Shown here piece after piece: positions 45,601 through 60,600 of a DNA stretch of 64,000 nt. Made by a program: the position numbers and the translations under genes. A model generated the notes under the pieces. That model was not told the DNA's origin. It did not search any database and worked only from the letters and a program-made list of their open reading frames with translations. The stretch is from Apostichopus japonicus (Eukaryota; Echinodermata; Holothuroidea; Aspidochirotida; Stichopodidae), in contig NC_092579.1 of the NCBI RefSeq assembly GCF_037975245.1, forward strand, positions 6,633,001 through 6,697,000. Direction: 5' to 3'. Numbering within the stretch: position 1 is the stretch's first letter; every line of letters starts with the position of its first letter.

Positions 45601-48600
45601 CAGTAGGTTCCAACTGATGTTGTTTGTGATAACAAACATATTTTTGTGATAAATTAAAAAAGGTTGCTGATGATCTTTAATTTGAACAGAATTAAAATTA
45701 AAAAAATTAATGGAGCAAGCTTCCATTTGCTCTCATAATTTTTTGGTTTTTATTGAAGCTTCATGAGATAAAATTTGTTTTACAGTTTCGATATAAATAT
45801 AGCAAAATATCTGTTTTCATTTGAACTTTAGGAGAAGCCTGACGACCCCCAGAGTATTGACAGCTGCGAGTATATTTGGGAAGCAGGTGTTGGATTTGCA
45901 ATATCGCCCCCTCACAATGCCCAACTTGACCAAAACAGGACCGAGTTGCTCAAATTGCTTCTCACATGCTTCTCAGAGACCATGTACCTTCCACCAGTCA
46001 GTAAGTTACAGCATGTTGTGATAGCAGATAAATCATATGATAGGGGACAGTTCGTGTATTAGGTATGATGCTGACTTGTGTAGATTGTGGAAGAGTAGCA
46101 TCCTTACAAATTTAGTCATCTGAAATATATACAAGCAGTAATCTTGATATCATTTTCTGGAAGATTACTTCATTGCAAAAGTCACCAATTATGTTGTTAG
46201 AAACATTAGGAATTGTATAAACGGTCACACATGATCAAATTTTACCAAGCATTTTAAGGTAGCATACTCTATATAACTGCCTCATTGACTAACACATTAA
46301 ATCCTCAGAGTAATGTGCTCTCTAAGTACTTGTAGATATTCTAGCTAGCTAAGCCCAAACCATCACTGGATAGCTGAAATGTTGGCCATTCATGGCGCCA
46401 TGAATTTTTCGTATCATGACCATGAAGGTTTTCCCATGTTTCCTAAACTAATCTCTTTACGCAGTTGCAAAAAATTGTACACTGCTCTTGAAAGACCTAA
46501 AGAGGGTCTAAAATTGCCTCAATTGACCCATTTTTTTGCACCACATGTATTTCCATTTGTGTACTCTGAAATGCAAGCTACGAAAAGCCAGATCCTGTTT
46601 GATAACGTATCGAAAAGGAAGTTCTGTTGCTTTTTTGGCGTTCGGGTAGATAGACTCAATATGGAGTATGCCACCTTTAAGCCAACCTTAAACCCCTTTG
46701 ATCCAATGAGGAGTTTGTAACCTTATCATTTAATTTTGTTTTTGTTTCTTAGGTGATGCTCATTCCATTCCTAATCAGTGGATTACCTATCTATGTTCCT
46801 CTGATAACAGGTAAAACCTCAAGAAAAATCCTCCCTTTCTTGGGGTCTGTCATGACTTATACATTTATGAACACATATGTTAATATGTCATTTTGGTTTC
46901 ATATTATGCAATGATTTTGTACTAATGGTTTACCACAGTAATGAGAGTCACTGCTTGTAGTTGTATTCACTCAATCGATCGTCCATTGAAGTGCCTTTTT
47001 AGTTATTGAGAGGTGGCTGAGCATTTCTCACGCTGTACAAGTTTTTTCTACTAACATAAAGACAGGTTTATTGTACATTTGCTGATAATTCCCATTAAAG
47101 TATAGAAAGTAAAAGCTGTTTTGTTCTATCTTAGTTCGTGTCAGTATATTCATGGATTTATTTTATTTTCACACAGTGACAGTTTGAAATGTCACAACAG
47201 TTCAACACATATTCTATACTAATTTGTGCAGTAGAATGATCTTCCTTTAGGTCAAGAATTTAACACTGTGTCCATATTTGAAATCAAGCAAGGCAAAAAT
47301 GATGTCGTTTTGTTAGGGGATGTTATGAAACGTTGCATATTTATTAACATTTTACACAATTTCTGAGTATGTTACACTGTCTTCAAAATGTGTTCACATT
47401 CGTAATCTTTACAAACAAATCTTGTTATTTACCAGGTGGTAAATAATTAAATGTTTTTTATATCGATTGACTTGAAGTGACGTACATATTAATTAACTAA
47501 TTACAGTCTTGTATTAGATTAATTAACTATATGCCTCTATTGGTTACAGGCACGCCCTGCCGCTTTTCACATCTCTTCTCAACATTGCCTGTGCGTACGA
47601 CCCGGTTGGGTACGGTATGCCCTACAACCATCTGTTGTTCAACGACACAAGAGAACCATTAGTGGAGGTTGCAGCACAGATACTGGTAGTCACCCTAGAC
47701 CACACACAGTCCAGTCCTAATGCATCTACCTCTATAGATGGAATTGAAGATTCTGGAGAAGTAAGTGAATTACCGCTCTGCTTTTACCATCCTCAGTACG
47801 TGGGAAGTAACATAGGATTTGCTTCAAACTTTCTCACTTTCTCATGAGCAATTTGTCTGACTTCGCATCATCAAGGAAATAAATAAACGACTTTCAAAAA
47901 TATATATTCTCAAAATTCATGAATGTTATTCAAGATTTTAGAGAAGGGTAGGTTATTCCCTAGCCTCTTCCCTTAATCCTCTCTTTGTCCCTCTACAGTT
48001 AATCTCCTTCCTCTCCTCTCTCCCCTGTTGGTTTCTTTCTTCTCTCCTACCCTTGTCTACTAATCTCCTTACATCTATCTCTTTGTGTCCACCATGCTCA
48101 TTTACCTGTCAGTATTCTGTGCGTGTTATTGTCCCTCCTGTTACTGTTACTTGCCATTCAGCCTCTGAAGAAGATACTTTTACACAAGATTTTTAATAGA
48201 TAGGCAGATTTACTGAACCTCATATGAATGTGGGTAGCATTTTAACAAGTTGCTTCTTTAAGGGTTGAGGCAGGTTAGTTTTCTTGACTTGAGTCTTATG
48301 CAAGTTACTATTTTGACAAACTGGTATAAGTCATTTCATTTATTGTGACTTGATTCATAACTTGTTACAGCACTCACTCCCTGACTGAACATAGAGTCTT
48401 TGACTTGACTTTAAACTTTATTATCTATTGGCAAATGAGGTGACTTAAAAAAGCACTGAATGAATGTCTGCAAGTACCCTTATGAGTTTCACATACTGTT
48501 TCACTAAATTGCTCATTAGTTCCAAAACTGTTTTGTTAATTTTGTGGATATTCTGAATTTTCTCTTCAGCATGGCTTGACTGATAATTTATTCGTCAATT

Positions 48601-51600
48601 ATCTCTCCCGTATTCATCGTGAAGAAGACTTCCGTTTCATTCTCAAAGGAATCACTAGACTTCTGAATAATCCACTCATTCAGGTGAGCAAGAAAGTATT
48701 CAAAAATATGTTTGATTTAATGCCTAGTTCTTCCCTCGTTCCGGTAAAGATATAGGTAATGTGAGAAGATATTGATTTACGACATTCCATTTCATTCATG
48801 TTAAAGATAGATGCATTGGGAGAATATGTCGATCAACAGCATTGGCTGTTACTTTCGATTTACTGCATTGGTACTTAGTCTTCACTTAGGTAAGACAGAT
48901 TGCATGGAAGAATATCTTGATTTACAACATGCCACTCATATTTGGTAAGGTATAAACGTTGGGAGAATATTTTGAGTTACAGCGTTGGTGGTTACTCTTT
49001 CATTTACAAGATCTAGTAAAGTTCGTTGAAGTTCATCCTGGTAAGACAATGGTACCAGAATAATCTGCCACTAATTCAGGATGAAGATTGAAACTACTGG
49101 GTGAATATGTTGATTTATTAAAGCTAGCAGTTATATATAACTGACTGCTTATTCAATGAAACAGTTCAGTAAATGATCACTGTAAATAAAGTGTAAATAA
49201 TCAACGACTTTGGTTGTTTCTTTCGTCAGACCTACCTGCCAGGTTCAACTAAGAAGATAGCGTTCCATCAAGAGTTGTTAGTGCTCTTCTGGAAGATGTG
49301 CGATCACAACAAGAAATTTCTCTTCTACGTGCTCAAGAGTAGCGACGTGCTCGACGTATTAGTGCCAATCTTATACCATCTGAACGACGCCAGGGCTGAT
49401 CAGTGTAAGTCTCCCGGCTACCCTTGCTCGATAGGAAAGAGCTGCTTGTGGCACTTGATTTTCTTGCCCTTTCATGATAAATGGTGTGTTGAAGTCATTG
49501 AGAGCTATAACATGCCAAGAGCATGAAATATACCATCTGCTTTTGATTATCTTGTACATGGAGATTGACTTGATTGATTTAAAGCGTTGTGGACTGCTTT
49601 CTTCTAACATAGCAGTAGCATAAATTCACCACCATGGTCAATGGATGAAGATTGGTGTGGAGGGGACAGTGGGAGGGAGGGCCAAAACTTTTCTTCTTTT
49701 TAGGTTTGCCAGATCAAGTACAGCTTTGGTTCTGATTGGACTATCATTTACTGCTTTACTGTTGAAAATGTAATTTTTGCAAGTTGTAGGTAATTGGTAA
49801 TTATCCCTTTTTCCCTCCCCCACCCACCTCCCCCACCCCCTCCATCCCCTCTGCCTTCTTTTCTTGGTTATGCTAATTGTTTGCATAGTGTAGATGATTT
49901 ATTTACAGAGGTCTGGTTGTAATTTAACTGTTCTGCCCCGACTTGACCGATCAATCAATTGGTCAGTTATCAGTTATCGTTTTCTATTCTCGTTACAGCA
50001 CGTGTTGGTCTCATGCACATCGGTGTCTTCATCCTTCTGTTGCTGAGCGGCGAAAGGAACTTTGGAGTCCGTCTGAATAAACCTTACAGTGTCCGTGTCC
50101 CCATGGATATACCAGTCTTTACTGGGACCCATGCTGACTTTTTGGTTATAGTAAGTGATTGTGCCTTTGGTTGAAACAAACAAGTTTCATCAGTAAAAGG
50201 AAATTTTCTATTTCGGGCAAGACGAAACTTAGTTAAAACAAATTTATCCGGTGGGGGGGGGGGCAGGGAGTTGAGGGAATTGCTTGATGATTACTTTACG
50301 ATTCAATGAATACAGTAGTTTGTTATGAACAGCTCAAATAAATATGTAACAGATGAACCATTAGCATCAGTATTCTAAAGTGAGGAATGTGTTAATCTAA
50401 GGTACTGTACTTTTTGATGGCAATAGGTCCTTAAAGTTACAGTTTTAAGCAGAAATCTCAAGTAGTTCTAATTATTTACTTTTCAGGTTTTCCATAAGAT
50501 TATTACCTCTGGTCATCAGAGACTGCAGCCCCTGTATGACTGTTTGCTGACTATTATTGTAAATGGTAAGTGAATGAATTGAGGTTAATTTGACCCTTTC
50601 TTCTGGATGGTAACATTTTCTGTTTATTTTATTGTTGAGTCAGTTACAATCTGGTGGCACCATATTTTATCAATTACAGGGGGAAAAAATCTGTAACTTT
50701 TAATATTTTTTTCCATGTCTTTTCACAGTTTCTCCTTACCTGAAGAGCCTGTCCATGGTTTCAGCAAATAAGTTGCTCCATTTATTAGAGGCTTTCTCCA
50801 CCCCATGGTTCCTATTCTCTAACCCCTCTAACCACCATTTGGTGTTCTTTATCCTGGAAGTGTTCAACAACATTATTCAGTACCAGTTTGATGGTAAGTT
50901 CAGAATTGTCCAAAGGCAACAATGATGCATCTCTGTTATGTTAATCTATGTGAATGCTTACCGACTAACTTTCAAATTTGAAGTTCCATATATTTTATCT
51001 TATCTGTTTATGTTGTTATCCAACGTGATATATCTTTACAATAGAGAAGGAAATGGTGTTGAGTAGTTATGAGAAAGTCTTATGCAAGTATTTTGCTGCA
51101 TGTACTTTGTATTATATTACATTTTCATTTTATTTTGTTTATAAAAATATTATAATTGAAGGGAAAGCAAGAATTAACAAGGAATAGACATCTTGAAGGA
51201 AAACAAGAATTTATGAGGAGTTGTCATCTTTAAAACAAGATTTAACAAGGAATAGACATCTTGAAAACAAGAATTAACAAGGAATAGATATCTTGAAAAC
51301 AAGAATTAGTATATTATAATTGAAGGGAAAACATGAATTAAAGAGGAGTGGACATCTGTAAAACAAAATTTAACAAGAAATAGACATATTGAAGGAAAAC
51401 AATAATTAACGAGGAGTGGACATCTTGAAAACAAGAATTAGTAGATTTGTTTTAAGCAAAATGCAAATAGAAGAATACAAACATTCTGGTGCATTGCTCA
51501 TAGTTTATTAATTAAAAGATAAAGGTAAAACCAAAGACTCACTGTTTTGAGGGTTTGTGTATTAGTACTTGAAATCAATTTATCTGCTTTCTTTGATTGA

Positions 51601-54600
51601 CACCTAAATTTCCCTTTTTTCCACAATCCAGGAAATTCCAATTTGGTTTACACCATCATTCGAAAGAGGAATGTTTTTCATCAGCTAGCGAATCTGCCAA
51701 CGGACCAGAGCTCAATTTCTCAAGCATTGACCCGCCGGGGAAAGAAATCGGCCCCAACACCTACGGGGGAACAGACAGAACAGCCCATGATGGAAGGAGC
51801 CTTACCCCCTGTGGACGCAGAGCCAGGAACCTTTAAAGCTTCACTGGCAGCTACACCAGGTTAGTCTTGTTATCTTATTTGGGGAACTCTCCCCCATCTA
51901 ACTTTCTCTCATATCTCCCCTGACCAACTCCCTAAACCCCCTCCCTGATCATTTCCCCATTCTCCCCCCCCCACCCCAAAGGTAAACTAGTACTAGAATA
52001 TAGATGTATCCTATGTCCAGGAAAACCAAACCTGAAGGAAAAGTGTGCTTTAATTTGCACCGTCCAGCGGAACAATAACGTCCAATGCAAAACAGCAGCG
52101 ACCAGCTCACACAGCTAGAAAAGTTATATTCCCATCTCCCAAAACCTGTTGACCACTATTAAATAGAAAAGCTAGCTTCACTTCTTTATGATTGTACACT
52201 TTAATTTAAGTTTTGATAACAGAGAATGAATTTCTGGAAAAATTGAAATTGATTGATAGTTTTTCTTTCATCTGCATTTGAATATTCATAAGAAGCTGTC
52301 AGGTGGTTTATTAGTCTAAATAAAATATATTTTGGGAGTCTTCAGAGATGATTATGCCCAATTCGCAAAGAAGTTACTGGTCTAGTTAATGCCATGTAGC
52401 AGAACTGCTACCAATGCAAACATTAGAAAGTCAGTGAAACTTTCATACAGTAAATACTGTGGAGTTGTATGGAAAGCAAACTTGCATAAAACTGATACAA
52501 AAATGATTATAGCTTTCAAAAGCATTTTGGTTTCAGAGTATTCCATCATTTGATTATTCTACCTCAACGTTATCTTCATAGGAGAAAACAATATCATCTA
52601 TTTTAATTAGTTTACGAGAGAGAAAGGGGAACAATGTTTTAAATTTTAACTGGAATTAAACCTCACGCCATTATCCATTTATAGTGTATATATGTGTGTG
52701 TTTGTTACTATATGTAAAAACATCATTTTTTTTCTGTACTCTATTCTTTACTTTCAGCACTTCTTCTAGATTCAATCAAGCCTGGTAACCTTTCCTTCCT
52801 TTATGTCAAAGGGTTTTCATTGTTCTTTCTCTGTTTTGTTCAGACATTAACAGCAACTTTAAATAATAATCAACAGCACTGGTCACTGAAAAGCTGCCAT
52901 ATTGTAAATCTCAAAGTGTCTTGTTAATATGCACCTGAAAATTATCCTGAGCTCAGCTATGGCAAACCTTGACATTTTTTTTGAAACAGCAGTGTCACCT
53001 TTTAAGCTTTTATACGAATCCCCTTAATAATAAAGATCATACAGGCATTTAATACACATTAATACCAGTTGGAAATCAGGAGGCTTCAAACAAAGGAATC
53101 ATGATTTCATGCCCTACACAGTGTTTGTATGTTAACAACATATCTGTTGCAAAAGCTTAAAAAAGTATGTCCACACAGGCCAATCACAATTCTAGATTTA
53201 AAGGGACAGAGCAAAAGAAAATTGTATGGCTGGAGCGGGTTTCGAACCAGTGACGTTGGCTGGGCAGTTCTCTGTTTTTCGTTTAACTTTATAATTCTAA
53301 TTTTTTAAAACAAAGCTTCAGAAACAAGTTATTAAGGCACCAGCTTTTTTTTTCTGCAATTGTAAAAATCTGGTTTTGGAGAAAAGCTTCAGATCTGGAT
53401 TGATGATTTTCGGTGACTTTTGTTATTTTTTCATAAGGCTATTCAGACAGTGATGCTACGGACTCGTCACATTTGTCTGACACTGATCCGTTCAAGTTTG
53501 GTAAGGAGATTCTGTAATCGGTGGGACTTGAGGCATAATTATAACTATACTTAACATGGTAGGATGACGGTAAAGGTTTGGATCGATTAGGACCAAATAT
53601 AACCGGGATGGTGACATCATAATAGTTGTATTCTAATTCACTCATTATATCTGCAAAACCTGATCATGTAAATGATTTAAGTTTTGAACCAACTACTAAA
53701 CCTGTAACTGACACGGTGTTTTACCATATACTGACATTTTTCATGTTATTGTTAATCTTGTAGTCCGATTGTCACAACTAAACTGGGCAGTAGATTGTGT
53801 TCACTTTGGACTGCAATCACTGTTGATATTTGGTGCTATTGTTAATCCTAGCATCTGGCACAAATAAACCTATGGGTAGAAAGGGCTTCACTTTGGGCTG
53901 TAATCGCTACTGAAGTTTCAAGCTATTGTTTATCCTGGGATCTCACTGTCACATCTAAGCCGGGCTATAAGAATGGTTTCACTTTGGGCTGTAATCGCTA
54001 CTGAAGTTTCACGCTAATGTTTATCCTGGAATCTCACTTCAAATCTAAGGCGGGCTATAAGAATGGTTTCACATTGGGCTGTAATCACTACTGAAGTTTC
54101 AAGCTAATGTTTATCCTGGGTTCTCACTGTCACATCTAAGCCGGGCTATAAGAATGGTTTCACTTTGGGATGTAATCGCTACTGAAGTTTCACGCTAATA
54201 TTTATCCTGGGATCTCACTGTCACATCTAAGCCGGGCTATAAGAATGGTTTCACTTTGGGATGTAATCGCTACTGAAGTTTCAAGCTAATGTTTATCCTG
54301 GGTTCTCACTGTCACATCTAAGGCGGGCTATAAGAATGGTTTTCACTTTGGGATGTAATCGCTACTGAAGTTTCATGCTAATGTTTATCCTGGGATCTCA
54401 CTGTCACATCTAAGGCGGGCTATAAGAATGGTTTTCACTTTGGGATGTAATCGGTACTGAAGTTTCAAGCTAATGTTTATCCTGGGATCTCACTGTCACA
54501 TCTAAGGCGGGCTATAAGAATGGTTTTCACTTTGGGATGTAATCGCTACTGAAGTTTCAAGCTAATGTTTATCCTGGGATCTCACTGTCACATCTAAGGC

Positions 54601-57600
54601 GGGCTATAAGAATGGTTTTCACTTTGGGATGTAATCGCTACTGAAGTTTCAAGCTAATGTTTATCCTGGGATCTCACTGTCACATCTAAGGCGGGCTTTA
54701 AGAATGGTTTCACTTTGGGATGTAATCGCTACTGAAGTTTCAAGCTAATGTTTATCCTGGGATCTCACTGTCACATCTAAGGCGGGCTATAAGAATGGTT
54801 TTCACTTTGGGATGTAATCGCTACTGAAGTTTCAAGCTAATGTTTATCCTGGGATCTCACTGTCACATCTAAGGCGGGCTATAAGAATGGTTTTCACTTT
54901 GGGATGTAATCGCTACTGAAGTTTCAAGCTAATGTTTTTCCTGGGATCTCACCGACACATCTAAGGCGGGCTATAAGAATGGTTTCACTTTGGGATGTAA
55001 TCATACTGCACCCATACATGTTTATGCTGCATCACTTGGGGGGTAATTATCCCAACTAATCTTAATTCTGCAAATTGGATATTGGTATTATAAAAATGGC
55101 TGCTCTAAATTCACATTTACATAATGATCACTTCGATGTTGTTATCCCACCTAAATCCTGATTATGTTAATTAATCCCTTGGGATGAACAGCTGACTACT
55201 CCACATTTACATAATATTATGGATTACGTGGGTGCCATTGTTCCACCTAAATCCCACTAGCTAAGCATGACTGTTAATTGATCCCTGGTGATGATTATGA
55301 TAAGTCAACTAATCCATATATTGCATAATATGATGAGATCACTTTGGCCGGATCATCCCAACTAAATCAAGTGATATATAATGGTTTTCTCTTGGAGTCA
55401 ATTATCACATACTAATTTGTCTCCTAATACTGCAATTATCTCAAATATGGGTAATAATCACTCATTTAAGAATGGTTTCACTCTGAGGTTTATTAGCACA
55501 GATAAGTCAACTAACAACTATATCCCACTGCTGCTACTAACACTTCTCCCACTGCACTGGGTTTCATTCTCATTTACTTATGGTGTCATCAGTTTAATAA
55601 TAAAGATTCATTGACAATACATACTGTAACCTTCAGACAGTTTGCCAGGGCTTACCATCGTTTATAAATCAGTCGATTGTTGGAAAGTGGTTGAATGTTA
55701 CCCTACAATTTGCAATAAAAGATATTGTAAATGGAATGTAGTGTATCAAGTTTAGCAACACACTGAGTGGAGTGCTTCTGCGCTAAATTCATTGAGTATG
55801 AGATCTTTGTGCTTAAGTGCAGCAGTCCACAATTTTTTTGGCAGGCAAACCATTAAGTCTGCTTAGCCAATCGCACACACCTAGGGAAAAGTATTTGATG
55901 GTTGGGTTTGAAATGCTTTTTTTTTCATTAGGTAGGGTTGGGTGAATTTGTATCTTTCACGAATAACCAGTACAGACGAGACAGGGAATTAATGGTCAGA
56001 TAATTATACATAATTAATAATAATCAAATATAAAATCAATATATAACTGTAGCTGCAATATGTGGCTTTTTAAAAGGATCTTTGCAGTAGCAACTAGCAG
56101 CTTTAAAATTTTGAAATGAAGTTTTAAAATTTTATTTTTAATGTTTAGGAGTCACATGTATGAAACATGTTGACAGTCTGCTTAAAATTTGAACACTACA
56201 AAAGAGTTAATTCTGCATTCCTCATTTCAGAAATTTAAAGGGAAATTTCATCCAAACTTTCCTTGCAGAACAGTAACCATCTCGTCCTTCACCTTCATTG
56301 GTCAAACCACGTTTAAGCAATATCAACAATATCTGATAGAAAATCCTTGAACGTAAACCCAAGAATAGTTTTAGTCAGCGTTTATGTTACGGTTCAAATC
56401 CTGTGCTCTCATTTGCTGAACAGGAAATTGAGTCTCTTAACTAGAAGAAAAGGCACAAAACCATATTAAGCCATGTGATGTGCAGCATTGCTGCTGATGC
56501 CTGTTACTATAGCGTCAAATTATGCACATAACAAACAACAACGGATGATAAAGGTCTCAACTGATACGGTATTAATACTGAGCGGACTTTCCGTTTCAAA
56601 TGTAACACAGGGTATGGTCTGATCCCACCAACGATACTAGTCTATCGCAGGGCTCAAATTGCAGGGTCTGATCCGCGTTTTACTTTACAAATTTAACACC
56701 GGGTGCAAAGGTTCAACACTGTGCTCACGGTCTAATGTAAACAGGGCCATAACCGGCTGTGAAGCGGTTGATTAACAGTCGCATGAATTACGCAGACCGC
56801 ATCCATCGGCAAAATCAAGCTCAAATATAGCTTATGTTCATCATACTGACAAACATCTAACACATGCCTACTAAACTCAAATGCAAGTTTAACATCCATT
56901 GAAGTAACTTTATTAAATTTGTTTTTCTTCTGGGAGTTGCTGATATGCTAATAATACCTATCTATATATATATACATGCTATTTCAATCAGTTACATATT
57001 TTTGCTACTTATATAATAGATTTTGTTATATTAATGTTTTGGATTAGAGGAAAGAAAATTTAGGCTTGAATGGGAAACCAACCAGTAAATTTAGGTTTTT
57101 AGCTCTGCCCACTACCAACTGAGCCATCCAATCTTTAGTTTGTAATAAACAGGAATAATTTATCGGTATGGCATCAAAAATTGGCCAAATTGCTATATGA
57201 CTCCAAACATGCATAGCAGGTTTTGTTTATTAGTTGTTGTAACCAAAAACATTTGTCGTCAGATTTTAAATATTCCTGTAAATTCAGGCAGGACAATTAA
57301 TAATACCTGATTGAGTTTACACCATGTTATTCATTCACACTGGGATTAATTGTATACCCAAATAAATATACTTGTTGGTTGTTAGCAATTTTATGCCACT
57401 TGTAAAACATTAACTTGTCAATGCATAACAGGGAGCCCTTAATACAGTATATCAAATGCTAAAGAAATATAGAGCTAATATTGTTGTTTTAAACCCTTCG
57501 ACGGAGTACTTTCATTTGAATTTCCAATTTATTTAAGTGCTTGTGTAAACAAAACTATTGGCTTGCTACTGCAGATATTTGTATTGTGTTGGAAATTGAA

Positions 57601-60600
57601 GTTGAGTTTATATATATTCATCACAATATTAAAAAACAATTCAATTGCTTTAAAATTAGTGTCCTTGCATCATCATTGTTCATATTTTATAATAGGTTTT
57701 CAAACTGGGATTTTTTCTACAAATTAAATGAGGTTGGTAGGAATGAGATGAAAATATTTGTTGATTTTGTATATTAAGGAAACTGGGAATCTTATATTTG
57801 GGGATGAGATGTGATTGAAACAGTATATATGTGTTGGTTTTGATGTATTTGAAGATGAGCTATTTGGCCTTTCTGCTTTTATTTCCAAAAGATTCTTACT
57901 TTTTCTACATTGTTATGTAAACATTTGAATAAGAAAAATTGAAGAATTGCAATGAAAAACAATTTTGTATTTCCTTTTTCACTATCAGGTGTTGCATCAA
58001 TGACAGAAACATCAAAGGTGATGCCTGGAGAAGGTGTAGAGGGTGTGGAGGGTGCTGAGGGAGGGGAAGAGCCCAAAGACTCACCAACCAAGGAGGAGAA
58101 CAGTGACCAGGCCGGGGTAAATTACCAGGTTCACTCTGTTCCCCTAGGTGTCCCATTCTGTATAAATAATATGAATATTTTTCTCTCTATGTTGTTCACT
58201 GATCTGGTAATTAGCCGCAAGAGTTATTTTGTGACTTAAGACAGTAGTATAGGATTGATGTGTCATGCAACAAAAGTGAAAGGTTTTCTCTTGTTGCTTT
58301 TTGATAGATATTGATAGCTTTGAAGATATTCACCATTAAAATATGCTAAAATGTCTGGAATTCTGCTTTAAGGCTATATTGATGAAGAGAAAGCTCCTTA
58401 GTGCAGTGCAGGCCTGTATGATTAGTTTTAAATCAATTGTTATATAAATACTAATAATTCAGTAATTGTTCCTTTAACTTCATACAAACTGCAGAACAAC
58501 CTGTATAGCTATTCATGAACAATACTGAAACAGCTCAGCATTGATTGGTTATCTTTGTTCTGTACATCCTTCCATAGCAACATAGCAACCTGCTTTCTTC
58601 ATACTTCAATTGACCATGTGTGTACATTAATCGCAGTCATTAGTTACCCGTACGACTAATGCACAGTGATGTCCCTTTCCCAACTTTGATTGGTCATCTT
58701 TGTTCTGTACATCCTCCCATAGCAACATAACACCATGCCTTCTTCCAAGCTGAATTCACAAACACTTTTCAAATTGATTTGTTCACACAGGCTCATCAGC
58801 CTCCTCCACCAGGAGCCAGTGATACTGAGAGTTCAGCAGCAGAATCACAGCAGTCTGCTGCTGTTGCTGTTGCCAAGGCGGAAGCTGCTCCAAGCTCTCC
58901 ACCGGAGGAATCCTCCTCTTTGGAGGAGAGGCAGATTCAGAGCATGCAGAGGACTGCCTCCGTCTCAAGCTCTGGCACTACCACGACAGTGTCCACTGAA
59001 TGGCGAGCAACTCCAGACTGGGTAAATTTACATCTCTCTAATAACATGGCGACAACTTGAGAACCAATTGAGAGAAACCATATTTTAAGTGTGGAAACAA
59101 AAAGCAACTTGGAATTCTAAGAAAAAAAAATTGCAAATGTCATGTGAGAGTTGTGAATAAGAAGAGGTACTAGTGCTGTGGTATGACACCTTTGACAAAA
59201 TCAACATATCAAAAGCCAAGATATCAGTGTACATGAAATAGACTTAAGATGAGTCAAATGAAGCATCACTTGATTGCAATACCAAAGTCAATGAAGACTC
59301 TGGCTATGAAAATTTTTCAAAGCTAAGATTGCCATGAAAGTGCAAACACTTTATGCAAATTGATATTCCAAAAACTAACTATGGAAGACTAAAAGTTTTG
59401 CATTTAGGTTGTGGCCATGTATGCATATCAAGTAATTCTATACATATATATATATATATAATATATATAAACTATATAGACTATACTTACATATATATAT
59501 ATAGCCTATATGCATATATAGATAGATAGATATATTTCCACTATCCCATCAATCGACCTCTTCCAGAAGTTTAACATTTCAGAAGCTTAATCATATTCAT
59601 ATTTCAGTGAGTATGAAGTATGTAGCAAGTGTGTAATACTGCCCCCATAAACTCTTTAGTGCATAAACATTATATGCGTGAGCCGGATTTATCAATTGAC
59701 ATCTTTATATATTATTTATTTATAACTTAACTGAATTCAACAAATAGAATAATAAAGCTAGTGATTTCAAAATGAAATTTCTTTTTTAATGATATTGTAA
59801 GGGTGTAAGCAATTATCTATCTGCATCACCAAAGTGAAGTAAACCCCTTTTCACCTTTAATTATGTCTGTTTTTTGTTTTTTTTCTAGGTGCAATTATGG
59901 AAACAGAAACTTCCTCTACAGACTATTATGCGGTTATTACAAGTCCTCGTGCCACAAGTCGAGAAGATCTGCATTGACAAGTAAGTGAAAAATGGTGATA
60001 CTTTTCTGTTTTTTGTTGTTGTTTACTTATTTCAGTTGAATGGATTCAACATTCAACCTTTCCCATAGAAGGGGGAATGGGCAGTTATTTATTTAAACTG
60101 ATATTGAATGTTGTAGGTGTTGAATGGGTGGTAGTTTTGGACAAAGGTTGTGTTTTAATCTTGAACATGCACTAGAATTAATTCGGTTGATTAAGATAGA
60201 CAACTGACCAGAAAATTAAAAAACAGAAATATTTCAGTCATGAGAAAGTTCAAATTAGTCATTAATTTCCTTTCCCAACCTTTCAATTTGTTCTTCGTTT
60301 TTGTTACAGCTTGTTAGACTGTAGGCCATAATGTATTGATGCAGGAGTATGTATCCTTCAGTGGATAAGTTGTACACTTGCATTCTGCAAATAGCCTTTA
60401 TTGTAGTTTTAACCAATGAAACAATTCAAATTTTGCCAAACAATAACTATTTTCTCTCTTTTTTATATCCCTTTGAATTGTTGCACATGACATCCACATT
60501 AATATCACTCATCCTTGAAACCACTGCATACTAACTTTACAATTTAACTTACAAGAGAAAAGAAAAAGTAAGTTACTGTACTGGTGTTTATTAAACATTT

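Noticed and set aside
46379-46720. 113-codon ORF nested in an HID1 intron, first considered a nested gene
   Set aside because: The segment is similar to 10640-10915 at DNA level, but reading frames and strands of the ORFs disagree, so it is a repeat.
53783-55010. Tandem small-RNA or tRNA genes in the 92-bp array
   Set aside because: No Pol III A/B boxes and no terminator T-runs within units.
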